From Clostridiales bacterium (GTDB lineage: Bacteria > Bacillota > Desulfotomaculia > Desulfotomaculales > VENG01), in the NCBI GenBank assembly GCA_016278505.1, contig JADQBQ010000017.1:163357-227356 (forward strand): a stretch of 64,000 nucleotides of DNA, read 5' to 3'. The position numbers and the translations under genes were made by a program. Shown one piece after another: positions 57,345 through 64,000 of this stretch (the first letter of the stretch is position 1; every line of letters begins with the position of its first letter). The notes under the pieces were generated by a model that was not told the DNA's origin, did not search any database, and saw nothing but the letters and a program-made list of their open reading frames with translations.

Positions 57345-57974
57345 ATGCCGCAAAAACCACAAAGTTCCGAGAAGTTTATCCAGGAACAAATAAATATGCT
57401 TAAGGAAAATCCGGAGTGCGCCAATTCGCAGTATAATTTGGGCGTAGCCTGTATGGAGCAGGGTAAGTTGGACGAGGCTATAGAAATGTTCCAGGAAGCA
57501 GTATCTAATAGCGGCCGTATGTTTGAGGCCTATGTAAATTTGGGATATATCTACTTCCAAAAGGGTGATTTGGAAGAGGTAGTATCCATGAATAAGAAGG
57601 CAGTTGAAATTGAGCCCAGGTACGCCCGTGGGTACGCTAACCAGGGTTTTGCTTACTTACAAATGGGACAGGCAGATGAAGCTGTGGAAGCACTGGAAAA
57701 GGCCATTGAACTGAACCCTGATATTGCGCAGGCCTGGAGTAACCTCATTAATGCTTATATTCAAAAAGGGGATATACAAAAAGCAGTTGAGGTGGGCATA
57801 AAACTAACCGAGTTTGCACCTGACTTCCCTCTTGCCCATAACAATCTGGCTGTTGCTTATTATTCCGCTGAAAATTATGAGCAGGCCATTAAGCACTTGG
57901 ATCGTGCGGTTGAATTGGGTTTTCAGGCGCACCCTGAATTTGAGAAACAGTTAGAGCCATACAGGAACAAATAA
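57345..57974 (+). CDS. TPR-repeat protein in the dsr region
   Basis: The 209-residue cytoplasmic protein has about five tetratricopeptide units (NSQYNLGVACMEQGKLDEAIEMFQEAV, then AYVNLGYIYFQKGDLEEVV, and so on). No signal peptide. It probably acts as a protein-binding or assembly scaffold. Position between dsrD and other dsr-linked genes suggests a link to sulfite reductase, but this is inference. Confidence 0.85.
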   Translation: MPQKPQSSEKFIQEQINMLKENPECANSQYNLGVACMEQGKLDEAIEMFQEAVSNSGRMFEAYVNLGYIYFQKGDLEEVVSMNKKAVEIEPRYARGYANQGFAYLQMGQADEAVEALEKAIELNPDIAQAWSNLINAYIQKGDIQKAVEVGIKLTEFAPDFPLAHNNLAVAYYSAENYEQAIKHLDRAVELGFQAHPEFEKQLEPYRNK

Positions 57975-57992
57975 AATTGACGGGTGACTATA

Positions 57993-58619
57993 ATGATTGA
58001 TACTGATTTGTTTAAAGAATACCAGGAATTTGCCCAAAAAGCTGATTATGCCTTTAACCAGGTAGAAAAGGAATATTCTACCTGCGTAAATTGTGAAATT
58101 GGATGTACGGATTGCTGTTACTCGGTGTTTGGTTTATTCCCCATAGAAGCGGTATATGTAAAGTATCATTTTGACCAATTGGAACGGGGAGAACGGCGGG
58201 AAGCTGTTTTAAGGGCAAAAAAAGCTGATAAAAAGCTGCAGAAAATAGAACAAAAGCTGCAGCAATATGAAGATGATCCTCGCGCAAGAGCGCTGGTAGC
58301 GGGAAAGGAACGTATAAAGTGCCCGTTACTAAAGGACAGTGGAAAATGTATGCTGTATTTCCATAGACCAATTACATGCAGGGCTTATGGTATACCGACG
58401 GTAGCCGGAGGCAGTGCGCATGTTTGTTATAAGGCGGGATTTGAGGGCGGGGAATCTTATCCCACCTTCAACCTGGATACTGTTTTTAAGGAGCTTTACG
58501 CGATGTCGTGCAGACTTTTAAAACAGTCCGGCCAGCAGGGTAAAGAGCATGCAGCGTCTCTTTTATCTTTGTCCAAGATTATCAAGACACCTGTCCAAAA
58601 CCTAATTGAGGGCGAATAA
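57993..58619 (+). CDS. YkgJ-family cysteine cluster protein
   Basis: The 208-residue protein has the UPF0153/YkgJ pattern: CVNCEIGCTDCC near the N-terminus, then CPLLKDSGKCMLYFHRPITCRAYGIP. These cysteines probably bind zinc or an iron-sulfur cluster. Biochemical role unknown. GGGTGACTATA precedes the ATG at 57993; a GTG at 57984 is possible. Confidence 0.85.
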   Translation: MIDTDLFKEYQEFAQKADYAFNQVEKEYSTCVNCEIGCTDCCYSVFGLFPIEAVYVKYHFDQLERGERREAVLRAKKADKKLQKIEQKLQQYEDDPRARALVAGKERIKCPLLKDSGKCMLYFHRPITCRAYGIPTVAGGSAHVCYKAGFEGGESYPTFNLDTVFKELYAMSCRLLKQSGQQGKEHAASLLSLSKIIKTPVQNLIEGE

Positions 58620-58636
58620 GGGATGTTGGCGGAAAA

Positions 58637-58666
58637 AAAGGCACTCCTTTTCATTGGGAGTGCCTA
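58637..58666. terminator. Hairpin between convergent genes
   Basis: AAGGCACTCC-TTTTCATT-GGGAGTGCCT; A-run on the plus-strand 5' side serves as T-run for the minus-strand gene. Confidence 0.75.
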
Positions 58667-58680
58667 CCGATATGATACGA

Positions 58681-59778
58681 TTATATTCTTTCCAATGCTT
58701 CGTCAGCAAGCTGACCGATACTTTTTTCAAATGTTCTTCCGGCATCATACAGCTTGATTTTGGTATGATCGTCTTTTACCGCCTCCAGATCATTTTTGAC
58801 CCCGGCAGCTCCCAGAAGACCAAGCAGCCATACTGTGTAACCCCTCACATAAGGATCCGAATCCTTAAGGTAGGGAACAAAATATTGTGCTGTCTTTTGG
58901 ACATATTCCGGCCGTGTACCGGCTATATTTACAATAGCACGTAAAGCACTGGCCCGTAATGTCTTCTCACCAAGAAATTGGTATAATGTAGGGATGTACC
59001 CAGCGAAGATATCCGGTATATTGGCAATAATTGCTCCAATAGCGTCAACCGCTCCCCAGCTTGAGGAAGCAGTAAATTCAAAGGAAGAAAACAATCCCTG
59101 TAAAAGCTTGGTCACCGGGGCCGGATCCTTGCGAACAATGACAGCTGAGACCTTCCCCAAGATATCCACGCTTTTCAGCCGGAGCAGCTCGTCATCTGAA
59201 TACAGAAGGCGCTGCAGGTCCCTGATAATTCTTTTATCCTCTTCGGCGATCTCTTGTGCTTTTTCAACCTGGAATTGATCTACTATCTCATTTAGTTCTA
59301 CGCGGGTATATTTTCTTTTGCCGGTGTGCCATTTAACCGGTGACCGGCTGGCCGTGTCCACCGGAGAGGCTCTTTTAATCCTCTTCTGTACACCCTCGGC
59401 AGTGACTTCTTGAATATCAAAATGGGGCCTAATAAAATAAAGTGCCCCGGCTACTCTCCTGCCGTCCAAATTACCTTCCGGCACTATTAAATGGCTTTCC
59501 AGGTCGTAGTTTTCGACTAGCTTTTCCAAGTAATCTTCTTCGGGTAATAAGCCCCATGCCAGGTCCCAGTCCATGTCACAGGCAAAAACAAGTGCCTCGC
59601 TAAAAGCAGGCCCCAAATTATGTCCGGTAACATCATAAGCGTAAACCGCACCGCAGGCACATGACCCTACCGGCATCTCGCCCAGTCTTTTGGTCTCTAA
59701 TTCCTGCGGCCTTTCGATATCAAGTCCGCAAAAAGGGCACATCGGTTTTTTCCCGGGGGATTTTCTGTATCTAATCAT
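58681..59778 (-). CDS. HEAT-repeat protein with zinc ribbon (DVU0298-like)
   Basis: The 365-residue protein starts with a zinc-ribbon-like segment (CPFCGLDIERPQE ... GSCACGAVYAYD). A mixed region and C-terminal HEAT-like helical repeats follow (about 190-365, for example LLRLKSVDILGKVSAVIV, RASALRAIVNIAGT, DPYVRGYTVWLLGLLGAAG). It resembles the DVU0298-type proteins that are restricted largely to sulfate reducers and sit near dsr genes. Function unknown. It is divergent from the ferredoxin unit and forms a pair with the next gene. Confidence 0.75.
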   Translation of the reverse strand: MIRYRKSPGKKPMCPFCGLDIERPQELETKRLGEMPVGSCACGAVYAYDVTGHNLGPAFSEALVFACDMDWDLAWGLLPEEDYLEKLVENYDLESHLIVPEGNLDGRRVAGALYFIRPHFDIQEVTAEGVQKRIKRASPVDTASRSPVKWHTGKRKYTRVELNEIVDQFQVEKAQEIAEEDKRIIRDLQRLLYSDDELLRLKSVDILGKVSAVIVRKDPAPVTKLLQGLFSSFEFTASSSWGAVDAIGAIIANIPDIFAGYIPTLYQFLGEKTLRASALRAIVNIAGTRPEYVQKTAQYFVPYLKDSDPYVRGYTVWLLGLLGAAGVKNDLEAVKDDHTKIKLYDAGRTFEKSIGQLADEALERI

Positions 59779-59798
59779 GAGCGGCTCTGACCGTCCTT

Positions 59799-60053
59799 TC
59801 AGTCACCCGCGCCCGGCAATTCCAGGGTTGTACAACTATTCCCCGGGCTGCAAGATTTTACGGTGGACTTAGACTTTTTCTCGCCGGCTTTCTTTGAGCC
59901 CGGGTCCATGTTAAAATTAGTTGCGCTCATTACACGCTCAAATTCTTGGGACTTGCATTCCGGACACTTTATTTCCACCTGCTCATCGGTCTTAATAATG
60001 AGCTTTTCAAATAATTCGCTGCACTTGGTACACCTGAATTCATAAATAGGCAT
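59799..60053 (-). CDS. FmdB-family zinc-ribbon protein
   Basis: The 84-residue protein begins MPIYEFRCTKCSELFEKLI and continues IKCPECKSQEFERVMS, the FmdB zinc ribbon with four cysteines. A Lys/Ser-rich tail with CSPGNSC follows. Such ribbons are proposed regulators. It precedes the HEAT-repeat gene by 20 bp. Confidence 0.88.
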   Translation of the reverse strand: MPIYEFRCTKCSELFEKLIIKTDEQVEIKCPECKSQEFERVMSATNFNMDPGSKKAGEKKSKSTVKSCSPGNSCTTLELPGAGD

Positions 60054-60238
60054 TTTGCATCTCTCCTCATATATTGATCATTCATACATGATCCACATAC
60101 ATTGATCCGCATAAAATATAGAGCAACTATATATAATGGTTACCTTCCTTAATATATCAACCGAATTGGATACATGTCAAATATTTTGGTAGAGTGCACG
60201 TGAGCGAGATATTGGAAAAGGTAATCATGTACCTTCTG

Positions 60239-60268
60239 TGGACAACACCGGTAAAGTTGAAGTATAAT
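60239..60268 (+). promoter_or_regulatory. Possible SigA promoter of the ferredoxin-dsrMK unit
   Basis: TGGACA (60239-60244), 18-bp spacer, TATAAT (60263-60268). It would give a leader of more than 300 nt, so another promoter near 60420-60500 is also possible. Confidence 0.5.
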
Positions 60269-60388
60269 ATGTTACGAAGAAGTAACAATACCAAATCAGG
60301 AAATGCCTAATTCTGTAAGGCGCTGTACTTAAAGAGTAGCCGTATTTAAAGAACAAATGTAAAGTTTTATGCAAATAGCGCCAAGTAA

Positions 60389-60417
60389 GAAGGAATAATA
60401 TAAACGATAACGAATTA
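60389..60417 (+). promoter_or_regulatory. dsr shared bipartite motif, ferredoxin copy
   Basis: GAAGGAATAAT-N7-ATAACGAA-T-TA, matching 54257-54285 before dsrA in both blocks and spacing. It overlaps the inverted repeat at 60410-60440. Confidence 0.65.
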
Positions 60418-60595
60418 GGTATTGTTTATGAATAATTCGTCTCCCGTGAGCGTTATTTTTAGTCAAGTACTTAATTGCACAAAAAATCAATCAAATAAGC
60501 TATGAGCATCCCTGTTTAGGAGAGGAGACATCCGTAAATAGGGTTGCTGCATTAAATTAAATAAAAGAACAAAAAATTTAAGGAGGTGAACATTT

Positions 60596-60781
60596 ATGTT
60601 CAAGGTAGAAATTGATGCTGAGAAGTGTGAAGGTTGTGGTGAATGCGTTGACAACTGCCCGGCTGAGGTATTGGAAATGAAGGACGACAAGGCTGTTGTA
60701 GTTGATCCTGATGAGTGCCTGGGCTGTGAGAGCTGTGTCAGCGTTTGCCCTAACGGTGCTGTAACATTGAATGAGGTATAA
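60596..60781 (+). CDS. 2[4Fe-4S] ferredoxin
   Basis: The 61-residue protein has two perfect cluster motifs, CEGCGECVDNCP and CLGCESCVSVCP. It is an acidic bacterial-type ferredoxin and a plausible electron carrier for sulfite reductase or DsrMK. AAGGAGGTGAAC is the ribosome site. It is separated from dsrM by about 160 bp on the same strand. Confidence 0.95.
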   Translation: MFKVEIDAEKCEGCGECVDNCPAEVLEMKDDKAVVVDPDECLGCESCVSVCPNGAVTLNEV

Positions 60782-60939
60782 GCACTCATATGTTGGAAAG
60801 GTATAATTGCACCGGAACAGCGGGTTAACCGGATGATGAACGGTTTCCCGCTGCATTTGGTGCATTTTGTCAGGATGTTTCGATAACACCGGAGGGCTGT
60901 GTTAGAAATAACCCATCCCGGGCCGGAGGAGGTGCTTGT

Positions 60940-61770
60940 GTGAAGCTGTTAATTGGTCAAATTCTTCCCTTTATTACGATAACAATTTTTGTATTGGGAG
61001 TTTTCTACCGCCTTGGCCGCTGGGTAGGAGCACGTATTGTGCATAATGTTACCCTATCAGACCCTTGGCTGAAGAGTGGGGGGGAAGTGGCGGTAAAAAT
61101 CGGTACAGAAGCCTTTTTGTTTAGGAGCTTGTTTAAGTTTGATAAAGCCCTGTGGGCAGGGGCATTTATTATGCATTTTGCGCTCTTGAATGTACTGGGA
61201 GGACATGTTGTAGGTTTTGGCTTGTTAGGTGAACAATTTGCATACATTCCCGGCATCACTGCCGAAATGAGTAAAGATGCATCCAACTTATTGGGTACAG
61301 TTTTTGGAATTGTTCTATTCCTTTCTATTGCTTATCTGCTTATCAGACGTTTTAGCATAAGCGAAGTAAAATCCATTAGCAATTCCAGTGATGTTGTGTG
61401 GTTGGTATACCTTTTATTAATCGTTGGCGTGGGCAATATCATGCGTCTTTTTCACCAGTTTCACATTGAATATGAACCGGTACGTGATTATATAGTGGCC
61501 TTATTTACTTTACAGCCGGTTGTAGGCATGGAACTGCTGGAAAGTTACTTTTTCTTGACTCACTTTTTGTTGGTGCAGATACTGCTGATTGTATTCCCCT
61601 TCAGTAAACTTATGCACCTGTTTGGCATGTTTGCCGAGCGCTGGATTGTTAACCGTGTATACCATGATCCCGCTCCCGGAATGCCCAACATCGATATTCC
61701 CGCTGCCCGCAAAGCCGGTTTGGGGTTACCGTCCGGTGGCGGTGGCGAATCTGCTTCGGAGGGGGTGTAA
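60940..61770 (+). CDS. dsrM: DsrM, membrane cytochrome b subunit of the sulfite reductase-linked complex
   Basis: The 276-residue protein has five to six membrane helices and resembles the NarI-type cytochrome b fold. It has conserved His in MHFALLNVLGGH and in RLFHQFH as candidate heme b ligands. It passes electrons from menaquinol toward DsrK. GTG start with GGAGGTG upstream, four bases before dsrK. No dsrJOP genes follow, the Gram-positive arrangement. Confidence 0.94.
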   Translation: MKLLIGQILPFITITIFVLGVFYRLGRWVGARIVHNVTLSDPWLKSGGEVAVKIGTEAFLFRSLFKFDKALWAGAFIMHFALLNVLGGHVVGFGLLGEQFAYIPGITAEMSKDASNLLGTVFGIVLFLSIAYLLIRRFSISEVKSISNSSDVVWLVYLLLIVGVGNIMRLFHQFHIEYEPVRDYIVALFTLQPVVGMELLESYFFLTHFLLVQILLIVFPFSKLMHLFGMFAERWIVNRVYHDPAPGMPNIDIPAARKAGLGLPSGGGGESASEGV

Positions 61771-61773
61771 AGT

Positions 61774-63156
61774 ATGGCTGAATATAAAGGTATGGCACAA
61801 CCAAGCAGGGCCGGCGAAAAGGATATGCGGAAGATCCATATGGAGCCTATTCCCGATGAGCTAAAGCCCGAAAAGGCTTTAGAGTATTTGGATGAGTACC
61901 GCAAAAAGTTTCGTTCCTTTGTAATGGCCATGGAGTCATGTACTAAGTGCGGCCAGTGTGCTGAAAACTGTCATACGTACCTCGGCACGAGAGATCCTAA
62001 CAATATTCCCACCAATCGTGCTGAATTAATTAGAAAAATATACCGGCGCTACTTTACCTTGGAAGGTCGCTGGTTTGGTAATTTAGTAGGGGCGGAAGAT
62101 ATCAGCTTAGATGTAATCGAACAATGGTACTCCTACTTTTGGCAGTGCAGTGAGTGCCGCAGGTGTGCTCACGTTTGCCCCTTTGGCATTGACACCTGTG
62201 AAGTTACCATGGCAGGCAGGCAGATACTGCACTGGCTGGGTATAACACCTAAACTACACGCCGATGTTGGCGGCGCCATGGAAAAGGTGGGTAACCATAC
62301 CGGACTACCCAAGCCGGGTATCATCGATACCTTGGAATTTATGGCCGAGGAATGTATGGATGAGTTCGGTATTGATATTGAATTCCCTGTGGACAAACCG
62401 GATGCCGACATCATGTATGTGCCGTCATCGGCGGACTTCCTTTTAAACCCGTATACACTTATGGGGGCCGGGATGTTCTTTAAGTATATAGGCGCCAACT
62501 GGACAATTCCCAGTACCGTAACAGAGGCGGGTAACTTCGGGTTGTTGTTTGACCAGCGCTACACCCAGCGGCATAACGTGATGCGCTTATTGAACGCCGC
62601 TCAAAATTTGAATGTGAAAAAGATCGTCTGGGGTGAGTGCGGACACGGCTGGCGTGCTGCTAAAATGTACGTGCCCAGTCTAGCAGACCGGCCCATACGC
62701 TGGGACATTACACACCTGCACGATGAAGTGGCTTATTTAATTAATACCAATCAGTTAAAACTGGACCCCAGTAAGAACAGCAAACCCACTACATTGCACG
62801 ATCCATGTAACTATGTACGCGCCTGCGGTCTGAACGACAATATGCGCACCTGCATAAAGGCCAGTGTGGCTAATTACGTGGAAATGTCTCCTAACGGGGC
62901 CGATAACTTCTGCTGCGGCGGTGGTTCCGGTATACTATTTGATGATAAAGAAATGTACCAGAAAAGAATTGAACTGAGCTGGAAAAAAGCAGAACAAGTG
63001 CGGGCAACCGGCATTGGTAAAGATGGTAATGGTATTCTATGCGCACCATGCTCCATTTGTAAGGCCCAGCTTTACCCCATGGTTGAAGAACATGATTTGG
63101 GCGTGGAAGTTAAAGGGCTTATTGACCTGGTTGGTATGGCCTTGGATTTCAAATAA
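61774..63156 (+). CDS. dsrK: DsrK, HdrD-like iron-sulfur subunit
   Basis: The 460-residue protein carries two cluster motifs (CTKCGQCAENC, and CSECRRCAHVCPFGIDTC) and the C-terminal CCG-type region (LHDPCNYVRACG, NFCCGGGSG) with a final CAPCSIC. This is the heterodisulfide reductase-like arrangement proposed to reduce the DsrC trisulfide. The cytoplasmic subunit pairs with DsrM. dsrC is not in this window. Confidence 0.95.
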   Translation: MAEYKGMAQPSRAGEKDMRKIHMEPIPDELKPEKALEYLDEYRKKFRSFVMAMESCTKCGQCAENCHTYLGTRDPNNIPTNRAELIRKIYRRYFTLEGRWFGNLVGAEDISLDVIEQWYSYFWQCSECRRCAHVCPFGIDTCEVTMAGRQILHWLGITPKLHADVGGAMEKVGNHTGLPKPGIIDTLEFMAEECMDEFGIDIEFPVDKPDADIMYVPSSADFLLNPYTLMGAGMFFKYIGANWTIPSTVTEAGNFGLLFDQRYTQRHNVMRLLNAAQNLNVKKIVWGECGHGWRAAKMYVPSLADRPIRWDITHLHDEVAYLINTNQLKLDPSKNSKPTTLHDPCNYVRACGLNDNMRTCIKASVANYVEMSPNGADNFCCGGGSGILFDDKEMYQKRIELSWKKAEQVRATGIGKDGNGILCAPCSICKAQLYPMVEEHDLGVEVKGLIDLVGMALDFK

Positions 63157-63193
63157 AACAGCTCAGGAAAACTCTGATTTGTTTACAACCTAC

Positions 63194-63216
63194 ACGGGCG
63201 GTGATAGCTGCCCGTA
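63194..63216 (+). terminator. Hairpin after dsrK, first copy
   Basis: ACGGGC-GGTGATAGCT-GCCCGT with poor T-run. The same pattern recurs at 63309-63336. Confidence 0.55.
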
Positions 63217-63229
63217 TAAACACTAGATA

Positions 63230-63286
63230 AACCTGTCTTTTGCGCATAGCGAATGAATGAATGAATGAGGGCGCAAAAGACAGGTT
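63230..63286. repeat. Short copy of the dispersed MITE/REP-like repeat
   Basis: AACCTGTCTTTTGCGC ATAGCGAATGAATG ... GCGCAAAAGACAGGTT, 57 bp with both ends and an ATGA-reiterated middle. It is placed between two similar hairpins. Confidence 0.75.
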
Positions 63287-63308
63287 AGAAAAACAGCTAA
63301 CAACCTGA

Positions 63309-63337
63309 CACGGGTGGTGGTAACCGCCCGTGTTTTG
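63309..63337 (+). terminator. Terminator after dsrK, second copy
   Basis: ACACGGGTGG-TGGTAA-CCGCCCGTGT followed by TTTGC. The flank AACCTGACACGGG matches AACCTACACGGG of the first copy. Confidence 0.7.
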
Positions 63338-63509
63338 CATATTAGAGGTGAACTGTACCTACCTTTCCAAAGACGTACTATGGACAAAGACACTTGGGGT
63401 AAGATAAAATAAATTATATAAGGGAATCAGGCGGTGGGGACCAACTCCCACCGCTTATCTAGTCTTCTTCATGTTTGTGATTGTTTTAGTTAGGAAGAAG
63501 GGATTTAAA

Positions 63510-64000
63510 ATGCAGCAACTAGTTAATATACCTCGCCTTGTGGTAGGTGCACCGCAGGGGAGATCAGGCAAAACTACATTTACCATGGCTCTGTTAAGCG
63601 GGCTGGTGAAAAAAAACATGGTAGTACAGTCCTTCAAAAAAGGACCGGACTTTATAGATCCCAGTTGGCATGCGCGGATAACAGGGCGTCCCTGCCGTAA
63701 TCTGGACAGGTTCATAATGGACGAGGAAACCATCAAACAATCCCTGGCCAAAGGAATTAAAGGTGCAGAGATTGGGGTTGTGGAAGGTGCCATGGGGCTC
63801 TTTGACGGGGTGGACCTGGAAGGAAGCGGCAGTACAGCAGAAATTGCAAAAATTATCGGAGCACCGGTTGTCCTGGTGGTAAATACAACAAGGATGACCA
63901 GAAGTGTCGCTGCCATAGTAAAAGGATGTATAGAGTTTGACTCTGAAGTAAAAGTAAGCGGTGTTATTCTGAACAAAGTGGCACGTTCCAGGCACGAAAA
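63510..64000 (+). CDS. dsrN: Cobyrinate a,c-diamide synthase family amidase, DsrN-like, cut by window edge
   Basis: An open frame of 163 codons runs from ATG 63510 (GAAGGG upstream) past the right edge. It begins MQQLVNIPRLVVGAPQGRSG and has the P-loop GRSGKTTFTMALLSG, SFKKGPDFIDPSWH and VVEGAMGLFDGVD, the CobB/CbiA synthetase domain. In dsr loci this homolog (DsrN) amidates siroheme for sulfite reductase. A cobalamin role cannot be excluded without the rest of the gene and its neighbours. Confidence 0.85.
   Translation, partial: MQQLVNIPRLVVGAPQGRSGKTTFTMALLSGLVKKNMVVQSFKKGPDFIDPSWHARITGRPCRNLDRFIMDEETIKQSLAKGIKGAEIGVVEGAMGLFDGVDLEGSGSTAEIAKIIGAPVVLVVNTTRMTRSVAAIVKGCIEFDSEVKVSGVILNKVARSRHE

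Larger units (their letters stand above)
60054..60595. other. 542-bp divergent regulatory region upstream of ferredoxin-dsrMK
   Basis: No gene. It has a SigA-like promoter (60239-60268), the motif shared with dsrA (60389-60417) and an inverted repeat ACGAATTA-N15-TAATTCGT (60410-60440). The remaining leader is long and AT-rich. Confidence 0.6.
63157..63509. other. 353-bp spacer between dsrK and dsrN
   Basis: No gene. Two related hairpins (63194-63216 and 63309-63336) flank a short repeat element (63230-63286). A third hairpin, GCGGTGGG / CCCACCGC (63430-63454), lies before dsrN. TGGACA near 63381 with TAAGAT near 63403 could be a weak promoter. Confidence 0.6.

Overview
The window is a chromosomal segment around the replication origin of a spore-forming, sulfate-reducing Firmicute of the Desulfotomaculum group (Peptococcaceae sensu lato). 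This rests on three things: the Bacillus-like origin order (rpmH, rnpA, yidD, yidC, jag, mnmE, mnmG, rsmG, parA, parB on one side; dnaA, dnaN, yaaA, recF, remB, gyrB, gyrA on the other), sporulation-associated genes (yyaC, parAB), and a Gram-positive type dsr cluster (dsrAB-dsrD, dsrMK without dsrJOP, dsrN). There are no rRNA genes. Genes left of about 23.5 kb are mostly on the minus strand and those to the right mostly on the plus strand, so transcription runs away from oriC. TTG and GTG starts are frequent, and I moved many starts inward to the codon with a proper Shine-Dalgarno sequence.

Left arm (1-23.5 kb): a truncated GAF-type signalling gene; an isolated plus-strand gene for a three-fold repeated beta-rich protein bounded by degenerate direct repeats; tRNA-Ser and tadA; a chemoreceptor plus a CheW-type protein; a four-tRNA cluster; serS; a T-box-controlled aminotransferase-serA serine operon; pdxST for PLP synthesis; a small hypothetical gene; then gyrA, gyrB, remB, recF, yaaA, dnaN and dnaA. 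The dnaA flanks carry DnaA-box-like sequences.

Right arm (23.8-54 kb): ribosome, tRNA-modification and membrane-insertion genes; parAB with two perfect parS sites; larCB (nickel-pincer cofactor); a repeat-rich spacer; a phosphoribosyltransferase; UPF0180; yyaC; a YkvI-type transporter; a CvpA-like protein; an M18 aminopeptidase; rpsF-ssb-rpsR; a MazG-like gene; a DUF2232 gene; rplI-dnaB; a remnant of an FAD-dependent dehydrogenase; purA; tRNA-Lys and tRNA-Glu; a SCIFF ranthipeptide precursor (50 aa) with its radical-SAM maturase; cell-envelope enzymes (M23/LysM protein, a gluzincin, murA); and rlmH.

Dissimilatory sulfite reduction block (54.3-64 kb): dsrA-dsrB-dsrD, a TPR protein, a Cys-cluster protein, a minus-strand pair (HEAT-repeat zinc-ribbon protein and FmdB-like zinc ribbon), a 2[4Fe-4S] ferredoxin, dsrM-dsrK and the start of dsrN. 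The upstream regions of dsrA and of the ferredoxin-dsrMK unit share a bipartite motif, GAAGGAATAAT-N7-ATAACGAA, which suggests common control.

The most unusual feature of the window is a dispersed, MITE/REP-like repeat family. At least seven copies, 30 to 400 bp long, have ends reading AACCTGGCTTTTGCGC and its inverse. Every copy lies just behind a gene 3' end and most abut an intrinsic terminator. Three copies are flanked on both sides by versions of the same hairpin, as if the terminator hairpin were the insertion target and had been duplicated.
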